Source of the DNA: Symsagittifera roscoffensis
Lineage: Eukaryota > Xenacoelomorpha > Acoela > Convolutidae
DNA: 64,000 nt
Assembly: GCF_963678635.1 (NCBI RefSeq)
Contig: NC_087069.1
Coordinates: 30,732,776 to 30,796,775 of the forward strand
Direction: 5' to 3'
The position numbers and the translations under genes were made by a program. Position 1 is the first letter of the stretch. Every line of letters begins with the position of its first letter. Below the pieces are notes generated by a model. That model was given only the letters and a program-made list of their open reading frames with translations, searched no databases and had not been told where the DNA came from. Positions 11,841-26,760 of this stretch are shown here, one piece after another.

Positions 11841-14800
11841 CGTTACAGGAAATCTCATAGACTTCTAGTGTATCTCAATGAGATTTCTAACTTGACTTAC
11901 ATCTAGTGACAAGGTTTCTCAGAGGTTTTTAGTTTAATTTGAAGAGTTTTTAACATGACTCAGACCTTGTGAAAAAAAATCTAAGAGAATTCTAGCCTAA
12001 CTCAATGAGGTTTCTAACTTGACTTAGATCTCGTGACATGAATTTTCAGATACTTCTAGGTTAATTAAATGAAATTTCTTACGTGACTTACATCTGGTGA
12101 CAGAAATTATCAGAGTCTTCTAGCTTAACTTATCGAGATTTCCAACTTGACTTAGACCTGGTGACAGGAATGTTCAGAGATTGCTAGCCTACTTCATCGA
12201 GACTTCTAACTTGATTCAGATCTCAGGACAGGAAAGTTCAGAGACTTCTAGTTTAACCAAATGAGATTTCGAACTTGACTTACATCTGGTGACAGAAATT
12301 ATCAGAGTCTTCTAGCTTAACTTATCAAGATTTTTAAATCGACTCAGATCTGGTGACAACGTTTTTTCCCGAGATTTTCAGCATACATTATCAAGACCTA
12401 TATCAGGAAACAGGAACTTTCACAGATTTTTAGCTTAATTTCTCGAGCTTTCCAACATAACTTAGATCACGTGACAGGAATTCTCAGAGACTTCTAGCTT
12501 AACTCAAAAAGATTTCGAACTTGACTTAGACCTGGTGACAGGAAAGTTGAGAGGTTGCTAGCCTACTTTATCGAGACTTCTAACTTGATTCAGATCTCAG
12601 GATAGGAAAATTCAGAGATTTCTAGCTTAATATGACCTTTCTAACTTGACTTACAGCTAATGACAGTGATTCTCAGAGGTTTTCAATTTAACTCAATGAG
12701 ATTTCTAACTTGACTTATATCTCGTGGCCGGAATTTTCAAAAATTTCTAGCTTAAATCAATGAGTTTTCCAACCCAAGTTAGGCCTCGTGACAGGAGTTT
12801 TCCCCGAGATTTCTAGCTTACATTATCAAGACTTATATCGGGGAACATGAGATTTTTAGCTTAATTGCTTAATTTCTCGAGCTTTAACAAATAACTTAGA
12901 TCTCGTGACAGTTATTCTCAGAGAATTCTGGTTTAACTCAATGAGATCTCTAATATGATTTACATCTGGTGACATGGATTATCAGAGGTTTTTGGTTTAA
13001 CTTAAAGAGATTTCTAACTTGACTTGGATCTTGTGACAGAAATTATCAGAGATTTCTAGCTTTACTGGATGAGACTTCTAACTTGACTTACATCTGGTGA
13101 CATGAGTCATCAGAGGTTTTTAGTTTAACCTAAAGAAATTTCTAACTTGACCTGGATCTTGTGGCAAAAATTCTCAGAGAATTCTAGCTTTTACTCAATG
13201 AGATTTCTAACTTGACTCATATCTGTTAACAGAAAATTTCGGAGTGTTCTAGCTAAAATCATGGAGATTTCTAACTTTACTTAGATCTCGTGACCGGAAT
13301 TTTTGAAGATTTCTAGCTTAAATCAATGAGTTATCCAACCCGAGTTAGATCTCGTGACAGGAGTTTTCCCCGAGATTTCTAGCTTACATTATCAAGATTA
13401 AATCAGGGAACATGAGATTTTTAGCTTAATTGTTCAATTTCTCGAGCTTTCAAAAATAACTTAGATCTTGTGACAGTTATTCTCAGAGACTTCTGGATAA
13501 CTCAATGAGATTTCTATCATGACTTACATCTGGTGACATGGATTATCAGAGGTTTTTGGTTTAACTTAAAGAGATTTCTAACTTGACTTGGATCTTGTGA
13601 CAGAAATTCTCAGATAATTCTAGCTTTACTGGATGAGATTTCTAACTTGACTTATATCTGGTGACAGAAATTATCAGAGTATTCTAGCGAAAATCATCGA
13701 GATTTCTAACTTGAATTAGATCTGCTGATAGGTTTTTCCCGAGATTTCTAGCTTTCCTTATCAAGGTTTATATCAGGAAACAGGAACTTTTAGAGAACTT
13801 TAGCTTAATTTTTCGAGCTTTCCAACAAAATTTGATCTCGTGACAGGAATTCTCTGAGACTTCTAGAATACTTCAATGAGATTTCTTACTTGACTTACAT
13901 CTAGTGATATGGATTCTCAGAGGTTTTTAGTTTAATTTGAAGAGTTTTTAACTTGACTCAGATCTTGTGAAAGAAATTCTAAGAGAATTCCAGCTTATCA
14001 GGGTTTATATCAGGGAACAGGAAATTTTAGAAAAATTTAGCTTAATTTTTCGAGCTTTCCAACATGACTAAGATCTCGTGACAGGAATTATCTGAGACTT
14101 CTAGCTTAACTCAATGAGATTTCTAAGTTGACTTACAACTGGTGCCATCAATTATCAGAGGTTTTTAGTTTGAACTAAATAGATTTCAAATTTGACTTGG
14201 ATCTTGTGACAGAAATTCTCAGAGAATTCTAGTTTTAATCAATGAGAATTCTAACTTGACTTACATCTGGTGACATGGATCATCAGAGGTTTTTAGTTAA
14301 ACCTAAAGAAATTTCTAACTTGACCTGGTTCTTGTGACAGAAATTGTCAGAGAATTCTAGCTTTACACAATGAGATTTCTACTTTGAGTTATATCTGGTG
14401 ACAGGAATTATCAGAGTCTTCCAGATAAAATCATCCAGAATTCTAACTTGGATTACATCTGGTGATAGTTTTTTCCCGAGATTTCTAGCTTTCCTTATCA
14501 AAGTTTATATCAGGGAACAGGAAATTTTAGAAAAATTTAGCTTAATTTCTCGAGCTTTCCAACATGACTAAGATCTCGTGACAGGAATTAACTGAGACTT
14601 CTAGCTTAACTCAATGAGATTTCTAACTTGACTTACAACTGGTGCCATCAATTATCAGAGGTTTTTAGTTTAACTTGAAGAGATTTCAAACTTGACTTGA
14701 ATCTTGTGACAGAAATTCTCAGAGAATTCTAGCTTTACTCAAGGAGAATTCTAACTTGACTTACAGCTGGTGACCTGGATCATCAGCAGTTTTTAGTTTA

Positions 14801-16940
14801 ACCTAAAGAAATTTCTAACTTGACCTGGATCTTGTGACAGAAATTCTCAGAGATTTCTAGCTTTAACTCAATGAGATTTCTACTTTGAGTTATATCTGGT
14901 GACAGGAATTATCTTCCAGCTAAAATCATCCAGAATTCTAACTTGGATTACATCTGGTGATAGTTTTTTCCCGAGATTTCTAGCTTTCCTTATCAAGGTT
15001 TATATCAGGGAACAGGAAATTTTAGAAAAATTTAGCTTAATTTTTCGAGCTTTCCAACATGACTAAGATCTCGTGACAGGAATTATCTGAGACTTCTAGC
15101 CTAACACAATGAGATTTCTAACTTGACTTACATCTGGTGCCATCAATTATCAGAGGTTTTTAGTTTATTTTGAAGAGATTTCAAACTTGACTTGGATCAT
15201 GTGACAGAAATTCTCAGCGAATTCTAGCTTTACTCAAGGAGAATTCTAACTTGACTTATATCTGGTAACATGGATCATCAGAGGTTTTTAGTTTAACCTA
15301 AAGAAATTTCTTACTTGACCTGGATCTTGTGACAAAAATTTTCAGAGAATTCTAGCTTTTACTCAATGAGATTTCAAACTTGACTCATATCTGTTGACAG
15401 AAAAATTCAGAGTCTTCTAGCTCAAAACATCGAGATTTATAACTTTACTTGAAACTCGTCACCGGAATTTTTGAATATTTCTAGCTTAGATCAATGAGTT
15501 TTCTAACCCGAGTTAGATCTCGTCCCAGAATTTTTCCCCGAGATTTCCAGCTTACCTTATCAAGACTTATATCAGGGAACATGAGATTTTTAGCTTAATT
15601 GCTTGGTTGCTCGAGCTTTCACAAATAACATAGATCTCGTGACATTTATTCTCAGAGACTTCTAGCTTAACTCAATGAGATTTCTAACTTGACTTACATC
15701 TAGTGACATGGATTATCAGAGGTTTTTGGTTTAACTTAAAGAGATTTCTAACTTGACTTGGATCTTAAGACAGAAATTCTCAGAGAATTCTAGCTTTACT
15801 GGATGAGATTTCTAACTTGACTTATATCTGGTGACAGAAATTATCAGAGTCCTCTAGCTAAAATCATCGAGATTTCTAACTTTACTTAGATCTCGTGAAC
15901 GGAATTTTTGAAGATTTCTAGCTTAAATCAATGAGTTTTCAAACTCAAGTTAGATCTCGTGACAGGAGTTTTCCCCGAGATTTCTAGCTTACATTATCAA
16001 GACTTATATCAGGGAACATGAGATTTTTAGCTTAATTGTTTAAATTCTCGAGCTTTAACAAATATTTTAGATCTCGTGACAGTTATTCTCAGAGACTTCT
16101 GGTTTAACTCAATGAGATTTCTAACATGACTTCAAACTCTAGGTTTTTGGTTTAACTTAAAGAGATTTCTAACTTGACTTGGATCTTGTGACAGAAATTA
16201 TCAGAGAATTCTAGCTTTAATGGATGAGATTTCTAACTTGACTTATATCTGGTGACAGAAATTATCAGAGTCTTCTAGCGAAAATCATCGAGATTTCTAA
16301 TTTGAATTAGATCTGCTGATGGATTTTTCCCGAGATTTCTAGCTTTCCTTATCAAGATTTGTGTCAGGGAACAGGAACTTTTAGAGAACTTTAGCTTAAT
16401 TTTTCGATCTTTCCAACAAAATTTTATCTCGTGACAGGAATTCTCTGAGACTTCTAGAATACTTCAATGAGATTTCTAACTTGACTTACATCTGGTGACA
16501 TGGATTATCAGAGGTTTTTAGTTTAACTTGAAGAGATTTCAAACTTGAATTCGATCTTGTGACAAAAATTCTCAGAGAATTCTAGCTTTACTCAAGGAGA
16601 ATTCTAACTTGACTTACATCTGGTGACATGAGTCATCAGAGGTTTTTAGTTTAACCTAAAGAAATTTCAAACTTGACCTGGATCTTGTGACAGAAATTCT
16701 CAGAGAATTCTAGCTTTTACTCAATGATATTTCTAACTTGACTCATATCTGTTAACAGAAAAATTCGGAATCTTTTAGCTAAAATCATCGAGATTTCTAA
16801 CTTTACTTAGATCTCGTGACCGGATATTTTGAAGATTTCTAGCTTAAACCAATGAATTTTTCAACCCGAGTTAGATCTCGTGACAGGAGATTTTCCCGAG
16901 ATTTCTAGCTTACATTATCAAGACTTAAATCAGGGAACAT

Positions 16941-18814
16941 GAGATTTGTAGCTTAATTGCTTAATTTCTCGAGCTTTAACAAATAACTTGGATCTCGTGA
17001 CAGTTATTCTCAGAGACTTCTGGCTTAACTCAATGAGATTTCTAACATGACTTACATCTGGTGACATGGATTATCAGAGGTTTTTGGTTTAACTTAAAGA
17101 GATTTCTAACTTGACTTGGATCTTGTGACAAAAATTCTCAGAGAATTCTAGCTTTACTGAATGAGATTTCTAACTTGACTTATATCTGGTGACAGAAATT
17201 ATCAGGGTCTTCTAGTGAAAATCATCGAGATTTCTAACTTGAATTAGATCTGCTGATAGGTTTTTCCCGAGATTTCTAGCTTTCCTTATCAAGATTTATA
17301 TCAGGGAACAGGAACTTTTAGAGAACTTTAGCTTAATTTTTTGAGCTTTCCAACATGACTAAGATCTCGTGACAGGAATTATCTGAGACTTCTAGCTTAA
17401 CTCAATGAGTATTCTAACTTGACTTGCATCTGGTGCCATCGATTATCAGAGGTTTTTAGTTTAACTTGAAGAGATTTCAAACTTGACTTGCATCTTGTGA
17501 CAGAAATTCTCAGAGAATTCTAGCTTTACTCAAGGAGAATTATAACGTGACTTACATCTGGTGACCTGGATCATCAGAGGTTTTTAGTTTAACCTAAAGA
17601 AATTTCTAACTTGACCTAGATCTTGTGACAGAAATTCTCAGAGATTTCTAGCTTTAACTCAATGAGATTTCTAACTGGACTCATATCTGTTGACAGAAGA
17701 ATTCAGAGTCTTTTAGCTAAAATCATCGAGACTTCTAACTTTATTTAGATCTCGTGACCGGAATTTTCGAAGATTTCTAGCATAAATCAATGAGTTTTCT
17801 AACCCGAGTTAGATCTCGTGACAGGATTTTTCCCTGTGATTTCTTCTTACATTATCAAGACTTAAATCAGGGAACATGAGATTTGTAGCTTAATTGCTTA
17901 ATTTCTCGAGCTTTAACAAATAACTTGGATCTCGTGACAGTTATTCTCAGAGACTTCTGGTTTAACTCAATGAGATTTCTAACATGACTTACATCTGGTG
18001 ACATGGATTATCAGAGGTTTTTGGTTTAACTTAAAGAGATTTCTAACTTGACTTGGATCTTGTGACAAAAATTCTCAGAGAATTCTAGCTTTACTGAATG
18101 AGATTTCTAACTTGACTTATATCTGGTGACAGAAATTATCAGGGTCTTCTAGTGAAAATCATCGAGATTTCTAACTTGAATTAGATCTGCTGATAGGTTT
18201 TTCCCGAGATTTCTAGCTTTCCTTATCAAGATTTATATCAGGGAACAGGAACTTTTAGAGAACTTTAGCTTAATTTTTTGAGCTTTCCAACATGACTAAG
18301 ATCTCGTGACAGGAATTATCTGAGACTTCTAGCTTAACTCAATGAGTATTCTAACTTGACTTGCATCTGGTGCCATCGATTATCAGAGGTTTTTAGTTTA
18401 ACTTGAAGAGATTTCAAACTTGACTTGCATCTTGTGACAGAAATTCTCAGAGAATTCTAGCTTTACTCAAGGAGAATTATAACGTGACTTACATCTGGTG
18501 ACCTGGATCATCAGAGGTTTTTAGTTTAACCTAAAGAAATTTCTAACTTGACCTAGATCTTGTGACAGAAATTCTCAGAGATTTCTAGCTTTAACTCAAT
18601 GAGATTTCTAACTGGACTCATATCTGTTGACAGAAGAATTCAGAGTCTTTTAGCTAAAATCATCGAGACTTCTAACTTTATTTAGATCTCGTGACCGGAA
18701 TTTTCGAAGATTTCTAGCATAAATCAATGAGTTTTCTAACCCGAGTTAGATCTCGTGACAGGATTTTTCCCTGTGATTTCTTCTTACATTATCAAGACTT
18801 ATATTCGGGAACAT
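16941..18814. repeat. Higher-order tandem duplication in satellite 1, 937 bp x 2
   Basis: The segments 16941-17877 and 17878-18814 read almost identically, including rare variants such as TCAGGGTCTTCTAGTGAAAA and GAATTATAACGTGACTTAC. Neighbouring monomers differ from each other far more than the two 937-bp copies do, so the duplication is much younger than the array. Confidence 0.85.
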
Positions 18815-21800
18815 GAGATTTTTAGCTTAATTGCTTAGTTTCTCGAGCTTTCACAAATAACTTAGATCTCGTGACAGTTATTCTCAGAAACTTCTAGCTT
18901 GACTCAATGAGATTTCTAACTTGACTTACATCTAGTGACATGGATTATCAGAGGTTTTTGGTTTAACTTAAAGAGATTTCTATGTTGACTTGGATCTTGT
19001 GACAGAAATTCTCAGAGAATTCTAGATTTTCTGGATGAGATTTCTAACTTGACTCATACCTGGTGACAGCAGATATTAGAGTCTTCTAGCTAAAATCATC
19101 GAGATTTCTAACTTGAATTATATCTGCTAATCGGTTTTTCCCGAGTTTTCTAGCTTTCATTATCAAGATTTATATCAGGGAAAAGAAACTTTTAGAGAAC
19201 TTTAGCTTAATTTCTCGAGCTTTCCAACATAACTTAGATCTCGTGACAGGAATTCTCTGAGACTTCTAGCCTAACTTAGTGACATTTCTAACTTGACTTA
19301 CATCATTGCCATCAATTATCAGAGGTTTTTAGTTTATTTTGAAGAGATTTCAAACTTGACTTGGATCTTGTGACAGAAATTCTCAGCGAATTCTAGCTTT
19401 ACTCAAGGAGAATTATAACTTAACTTATATTTGGTAACATGGATCATCAGAGGTTTTAAGTGTAACCTAAAGAAATTTCTTACTTGACCTGGATCTTATG
19501 ACAGAAATTTTCAGAGAATTCTAGCTTTTACTCAATGAGATTTCTAACTTGACTCATATCTGTTGACAGAAAAATTCAGAGTCTTGTAGCTCAAATCATC
19601 GAGATTTCTAACTTTACTTAGATCTCGTGACCGGAGTTTGTGAATATTTCTAGCTTAAATCAATGAGTTTTCTAACCCGAGTTAGATCTCGTGACAGAAC
19701 TTTTCCCCGAGATTTCCAGCTTACATTATCAATAGTTATATCAGGGAACATGGGATTTTTAGCTTAAGTGCTTGGTTTCTCGAGCTTTCACAAATAACAT
19801 AGATCTCGTAACATTTATTCTCAGAGACTTCTAGCTTAACTCAATGAGATTTCTAACTTGACTTACATCTAGTGACATGGATTATCAGAGGTTTTTGGTT
19901 TAACTTAAAGAGATTTCTAACTTGACTTGGATCTTGTGACAGAAATTCTCAGAGAATTCTAGCTTTACTGGATGATATTTCTAACTTGACTCATACCTGG
20001 TGACAGAAAATATCAGAGTCTTCTAGCTAAAATCGTCGAGATTTCTTACTTGAATTATATCTGCTGATAGGTTTTTCCCGAGATTTTTAGCTTTCATTAT
20101 CAAGATTTATATCAGGGAACAGGAACTTTTAGAATTCTAGCTTAATTTCTCGAGCTTTTCAACATAACTTAGATCTCGTGACAGGAATTCTCTGAGACTT
20201 CTAGCCTAACTCAATGAGATTTCTAACTTGACTTACATCTGGTGCCATCAAATATCAGAGGTTTTTAGTTTATTTTGAAGAGATTTCAAACTTGACTTGG
20301 ATCTTGTGACAGAAATTCTCAGCGAATTCTAGCTTTACTCAAGGAGAATTCTAACTTGACTTATATCTGGTAACATGGATCATCAGAGGTTTTTAGTTCA
20401 ACTTAAAGAGATTTCTAACTTGACTTGGATCTTGTGACAGAAATTCTCAGAGAATACTAGCTTTACTGGATGAGATTTCTAACTTGACTCATACCTGGTG
20501 ACAGAAGATATTAGAGTCTTCTAGCTAAAATCATCGAGATTTCTAACTTGAATTATATCTGCTAATAGGTTTTTCCCGAGATTTCTAGCTTTCATTATCA
20601 AGATTTATATCAGGGAACAGGAACTTTTAGAGATTTTTAGCCTAATTTCTCGAGCTTTCCAACATAACTTTGATCTCGTGACAGGAATTCTCTGAGACTT
20701 CTAGCCTAACTTAGTGAGATTTCTAACTTGACTTACATCTAGTGCCATCAATTATCAGAGGTTTTTAGTTTATTTTGAAGAGATTTCAAACTTGACTTGG
20801 ATCTTGTGACAGAAATTCTCAGCGAATTCTAGCTTTACTCAAGAAGAATTCTAACTTGACTTGTATCTGGTAACATGGATCATCAGAGGTTTTTAGTGTA
20901 ACCTAAAGAAAATTCATACTTGACCTGGATCTGTTGACAGAAAAATTCAGAGTCTTCTAGCTCAAATCATCGAGATTTCTAACTTTACTTAGATCTCGTG
21001 ACTGGAATTTTTGAATATTTCTAGCTTTAATCAATGAGTTTTCTAACCCGAGTTAGATCTCGTGACAGAAGTTTTCCCCGAGATTTCCAGCTTACATTAT
21101 CAAGACTTATATCAGGGAACATGAGATTTTTAGCTTAATTGCGTGGTTTCTCGAGCTTTCACAAATAACAAAGATCTCGTGACATTTATTCTCAGAGACT
21201 TCTAGCTTAATTCAATGAGATTTCTGACTTGACTTACATCTGGTGACATGGATTATCAGAGTTTTTTGGTTTAACTTAAAGAGATTTCTAACTTGACTTG
21301 GATCTTGTGACAGAAATTCTCAGAGAATTCTAGCTTTAATGGATGATATTTCTAACTTGACTCATACCTGGTGACAGAAGATATTAGAGTCTTCTAGCTA
21401 AAATCATCGAAGTTTCTAACTTGAATTAGATCTGCTGATAGGTTATTCCCGGGATTTCAAGCTTTCATTATCAAGATTTATATCAGGGAACAGGAACTTT
21501 TAGAGAAAATTAGCTTAATTTCTCGAGCTTTCCTACATAACTTAGATCTTGTGACAGGATTTCTCTGAGACTTCTAGCCTAACTCAATGAGGTTTCTAAT
21601 TTGACTTACATCTGGTGACATGGATTATCAGAGGTTTTTAGTTTAACTTGAAGAGATTTCAAACTTGACTTGGATCTTGTGACAGAAATTCTCAGTGAAC
21701 TGTAGATTTACTCAATGAGCTTTCAAACTTGTCTTACATCTGGTGACATGGATCATCAGAGGTTTTTAGTTTAACCTAAAGAAGTTTCTAACTTGACCTG

Positions 21801-24800
21801 GATCTTGTGACAGAAATTCTCAGAGAATTCTAGCTTTACTCATTGAAATTTCTAACTTGACTTACATTTGGTGACATGGATTATCAGAGTCTTCTCGCCG
21901 AACTTATCGAGATTTCTAACTTGACTTAGATCTCATGACCAGAATTTCTAAAGAGTTCTAGCTAAACTCAATGAGATTTCTAAGTTGAGTTAGATCTCGT
22001 GACAGGATTTTTTGTCGTGATTTCTAGCTCACATCATAAGATTTTTATCGGGGAACATGAGATTTTTAGCTTAATTGCTTAATTTCTCGAGCTTTCCAAA
22101 ATAACATAGATCTGGTGACAGATATTCTCCGAGACTTCGAGCCTAACTCAATGAGATTTCTAACTTGACTTACATCTGGTGACATGGATTATCATATGTT
22201 TTTAGTTTAACTTAAAGAGATTTCTAATTTGACTTGGATCTTGTGAAAGAAATTCTCAGAGATTTCTAGCTTTACTCAATGAGATTTCTAACTTGACTTA
22301 TATCTGGTGATAGAAATTATCAAAGTCTTCTAGCTAAAACCATCGAGATTTCTAATATGAATTAGATCTGGCGATAGGTTTTTCCCGAGATTTCTAGCTT
22401 TCATTATCAAGATTTTTATCAGGGAACAGGAACTTTTAGAGAAGTTTAGCATATTCCCCGGGCTTTCCAACATAATATAGATCTCGTGACAGGAATTCTC
22501 TGAGACTTCTAGCATAACTCAATGAGACTTTTAACTTGTCTTACATCTGGTGACAGAAAATCTCAGAGTCGTCCAGCTTAACTTATGGAAATTTTTAAAC
22601 TGACTTAGATCTGGTGACAGAAATTTTTTTCGGAGATTTTCAGCGTACATTATTAAGACTTATAACAGAGAACAGGAACTTTTAGAGACCTTTAGCTTAA
22701 TTTCTCCTGCTTTCCAACATAACTTAGATCTCGTGACAGGAATTCTCTGAGACTTCTAGCCTAACTCAATGAGATTTCTAACTTGACTTAAATCTGGTGA
22801 CATGGACTATCAGAGTCTTCTCGCCTATTTTATCGAGATTTCTAACTTGACTTAGATCTCATGATCAGAATTTCCAAAGATTTCTAGCAGAACTCAATGA
22901 GATTTCTAACTTGAGTTAGATCTCGTGACAGGATTTTTCGCGTGATTTCTAGCTCAATTTATCAAGATTTATATCAGGGAACATGAGATAATTAGCTTAA
23001 TTGCTGAATTTCTCGAGCTTTCCAAAATAACATAGATCTGGTGACAGTTATTCTCAGAGACTTCTAGCTTAGCTCAATGAGATTTCTAACTTGACTTATA
23101 TCTTGTGACAGAAATTATCAGAGTCTTATGGCTAAAGTCATCGAGATTTCTAACTTGAATTAGATCTGCTGATAGGTTATTCCCGAGATTTCTAGCTTTC
23201 ATTATCAAGATTTATATCAGGGAACAGGAACTTTTAGAGACCTTTAGCTTAATTTCTCCTGCTTTCCAACATAACTTAGATCTCGTGACAGGAATTCTCT
23301 GAGACTTCTAGCCTAATTTAATGAGACTTCTAACTTGACTTAAATCTGGTGACATGGACTATCAGAGTCTTCTCGCCTATTCTATCGAGATTTCTAACTT
23401 GACTTAGATCTCATGACCAGAATTTCCAAAAATTTCTAGCTGAACTCAATGAGATTTCTAACTTGAGTTATATCTCGTGACAGGATTTTTCCCGTGATTT
23501 CTAGCTCACATTATCAAGATTTATGTCAGGGAACATGAGATTTTTAGCTTAATTGCTGAATTTCTCGAGCTTTCCAAAATAACATAGATCTGGTGACAGT
23601 TATTCTCCGAGACTTCTAGCCTAACTCAATGAGATTTTTATCTTGACTTACATCTGGTGACATGGATGATCATATGTTTTTATTTAACTTAAAGAGATTT
23701 CTAACTTGACTTGGATCTTGTGACAGAAAGTCTCAGAGATTTCTAGCTTTACTCAATGAGATTTCTAACTTGACTTATAACTGGTCATAGAAATTATCGA
23801 AGTCTTCTAGCTAAAACCATCGAGATTTCTAACATGAATTAGATCTGGCGATAGGTTTTTCCCGAGATTTCTAGCTTTCATTATCAAGATTTTCATCAGG
23901 GAACAGGAACTTTCAGAGAAGTTTGTCTTATTTCCTCGGGCTTACCAACATAATATAGATCTCGTGACAGGAATTCTCTGAGACTTCTAGCATAACTCAT
24001 TGAGACTTTTAACTTGACTTACATCTGGTGACAGAAAATCTCAATGAGATTTCTAACACAACTTACGTCTGGTGACATGGATTATCAGATGTTTTTAGTT
24101 TAACTGAAAAAGATTTCTATTGACTTGAATGTTGCGATAGAAATTTTCAGGGATTTCTAGCTTAACTAAATGAGATTTATAACTTGATTTGTATCTGGTG
24201 ACAGAATTGTTCAGAGTCTTCTAGCTAAAATCATTGAGATTTCTAACTTGATTTAGATCTGGTGACAGGTTTTCACGAGACTTCTAGCTTTCATTGTCAA
24301 GACTTATTTTAGCTTAATTGCTTAATTTTTCGAGCTTTCCAACATAACTTAGATCTCGTGACCGAATTTTTTAAAGATTTCTAGCTTAACTCAAGGAGAT
24401 TTGTACATTGACTTACATCTGGTGACATGGATTATTAGAGATTTCTAGCTTAACTCAATGAGTTCTCTAACTTGACTTGTATCTGTTGACAAAAATTTTC
24501 AGGGTCTTTCAGCCCAACTTATCGAGAATTCGAACTTGATTTAGATCTCGTGAACGGAATTTTCAAAGATTTCTAGCTGACTTCAATCAATTTTCTAATT
24601 GAGTTACATCTCGTGACAAGATTTTTTCCCGTGATTTCTAACTTACATTATCAAGACTTTTTTCCAGCTTAATTGCTTAATTTTTCGAGTTTAATAACAT
24701 AACTTAGATCTCGTGACCGAATTTTTAAAGATTTCCAGCTTGACTCATAGAGATTTCTAACTTGACTTACATCTGGTGACATGGATTATTAGAGATTTGC

Positions 24801-26760
24801 AGCTTAACTCGATGAGATTTCCAACTTGACTTACATCTGTTCACAGAAAATTTCAGAGTCTTCTACCATAACTTATCGAGATTTCTAGTTTGACTCAATG
24901 AGATTTCTAACTTGAGTTACATCTCGTGACTGGACTTTTGCCCGTGATTTCTAGCTTACATTATCAAGACTTATATCAGGGAACATGAGATTTTTAGCTT
25001 AATTGCTCAGTTTTTCGAGCTTTTCCACATTATTCAGACCCCGTGACCGAGTTTGTAAAGATTTCTAGCTTAACTCAAGGAGATTTCTAACTTGTCTTAC
25101 ATCTGGTGTTATGGGTTATCAGAATCTTCTAGCTAAAAACATCGAGGTTTCTAATTTGAATTAGATCTGGTGACAGGTTTTCCCGAGACTTCTAGCTTTC
25201 ATTGTCAAGACTTGTTTCAGCTTAATTTCTCGAGCTTTCCAACATAACTTAAGAGTTCTAGCTTATTTCAAGGAGATTTCTAACTTGACTTCGACCTGGT
25301 GACATGGATTATCAGAGATTTCCTGCTTAACCCAATGAGAACTTTAACTTGACTTGTATCTGGTGACAGAAACTATAATAGTCTTCTAGCTAAAATCATC
25401 GAGATTTCTAACTTGAACTAGATCTGGTGACAGGTTTTTCCGAGACTTCTAGCTTTCATTGTCAAGACTTATTTTAGCTTAATTTCTCGAGCTTTCCAAC
25501 ATAACTTAGATCTCGTGACAGGAATTCTCAGAGATTTCTAGCATAATTCAAATAGATTTCTAACTCAACTCACATTTGGCGACAGAAAATCTCAGAGCCT
25601 TCTGCTTGAAATATCGATATTTCTAACTTGACTTTTAGTTTAACTCAATGAGATTTCTAACTTGACTGACTTGTATCTGTTCACAGAAATTTTCAGAGTC
25701 TTCTAGCCTAACTTTTCGAGATTTCTATCTTGACTTAGATCTCATGACCGGAATTATCAAAAATTTCCAGCTTAACTCAATGAGATTGTTAACTTGAGTT
25801 TCATATCGTGACAGGATTTTTTCCCGGGATTTCTCGCTTACATTATCAAGACTTATATCAGGGAACATGAGATTTCTAGCTTAATTGCTTAATTTTTCGA
25901 GCTTTCCAACACAACTCAGATCTCGTGACCTAATTTTAAAGATTTCTAGCCTAACTCAAGGAGATTTCTACCTTGACTTACATCTGGTGACAAGAATTAT
26001 TAGAGATTTCTAGCTTAACTCAATGAGATTTCTAACTTCACTTATATCTGTTCACAGAAATTTTCAGAGTCTTCTAGCCTAACTTATCGAGATTTCTAAC
26101 TTGACTAAGATCTCAAGACCTGAATTGTCAAAGATTTCTAGTTTAACTCAATGAGGTTTCTAACTTGAGTTAAATCTCGTGACAGAATTTTTTCCCATGA
26201 TTTCTAGCTTGAATTATTAAGACTTATATCAGGGAACATGAGATTTTTAGATTAATTGCTTAGTTTTTCGAGCTTTCCAAGATAATTTATATCTCGTGAC
26301 CGAATTTGTAAAGATTTCTAGCTTAACTCAAACAGATTTCATACTTGACTTACATCTCTTGACATGGATTATCAGAGATTTCCAGATTAACTCAATGAGA
26401 TCTCTAACTTGACTTCTATCTGGTGACAGAAATTATCAGAGTCTTCTAGCTAAAATCATCGAGATTTCTAGCTTGAATTTGATCTGGTGACAATTTTTTC
26501 CCGAGACTTCTAGCTTTCATTATCAAGACTTATTTTAGCTTAATTTCTCGAGCTTTCCAACATAACTTAGATCTCGTGACAGGAATTCTCATTTCTAGCT
26601 TAAATTATCGATATTTTTAACTTGAATTAGATCTCGTGACCGGAATTGTCAAAGATTTCTAGCTTAACTCAATGAGGTTTCTAACTTGAGTTAAATCTCG
26701 TGACAGGATTTTTTCCCGTGACTTCTAGCTTACAGTATCAACACTTATATCAGGGAACAT

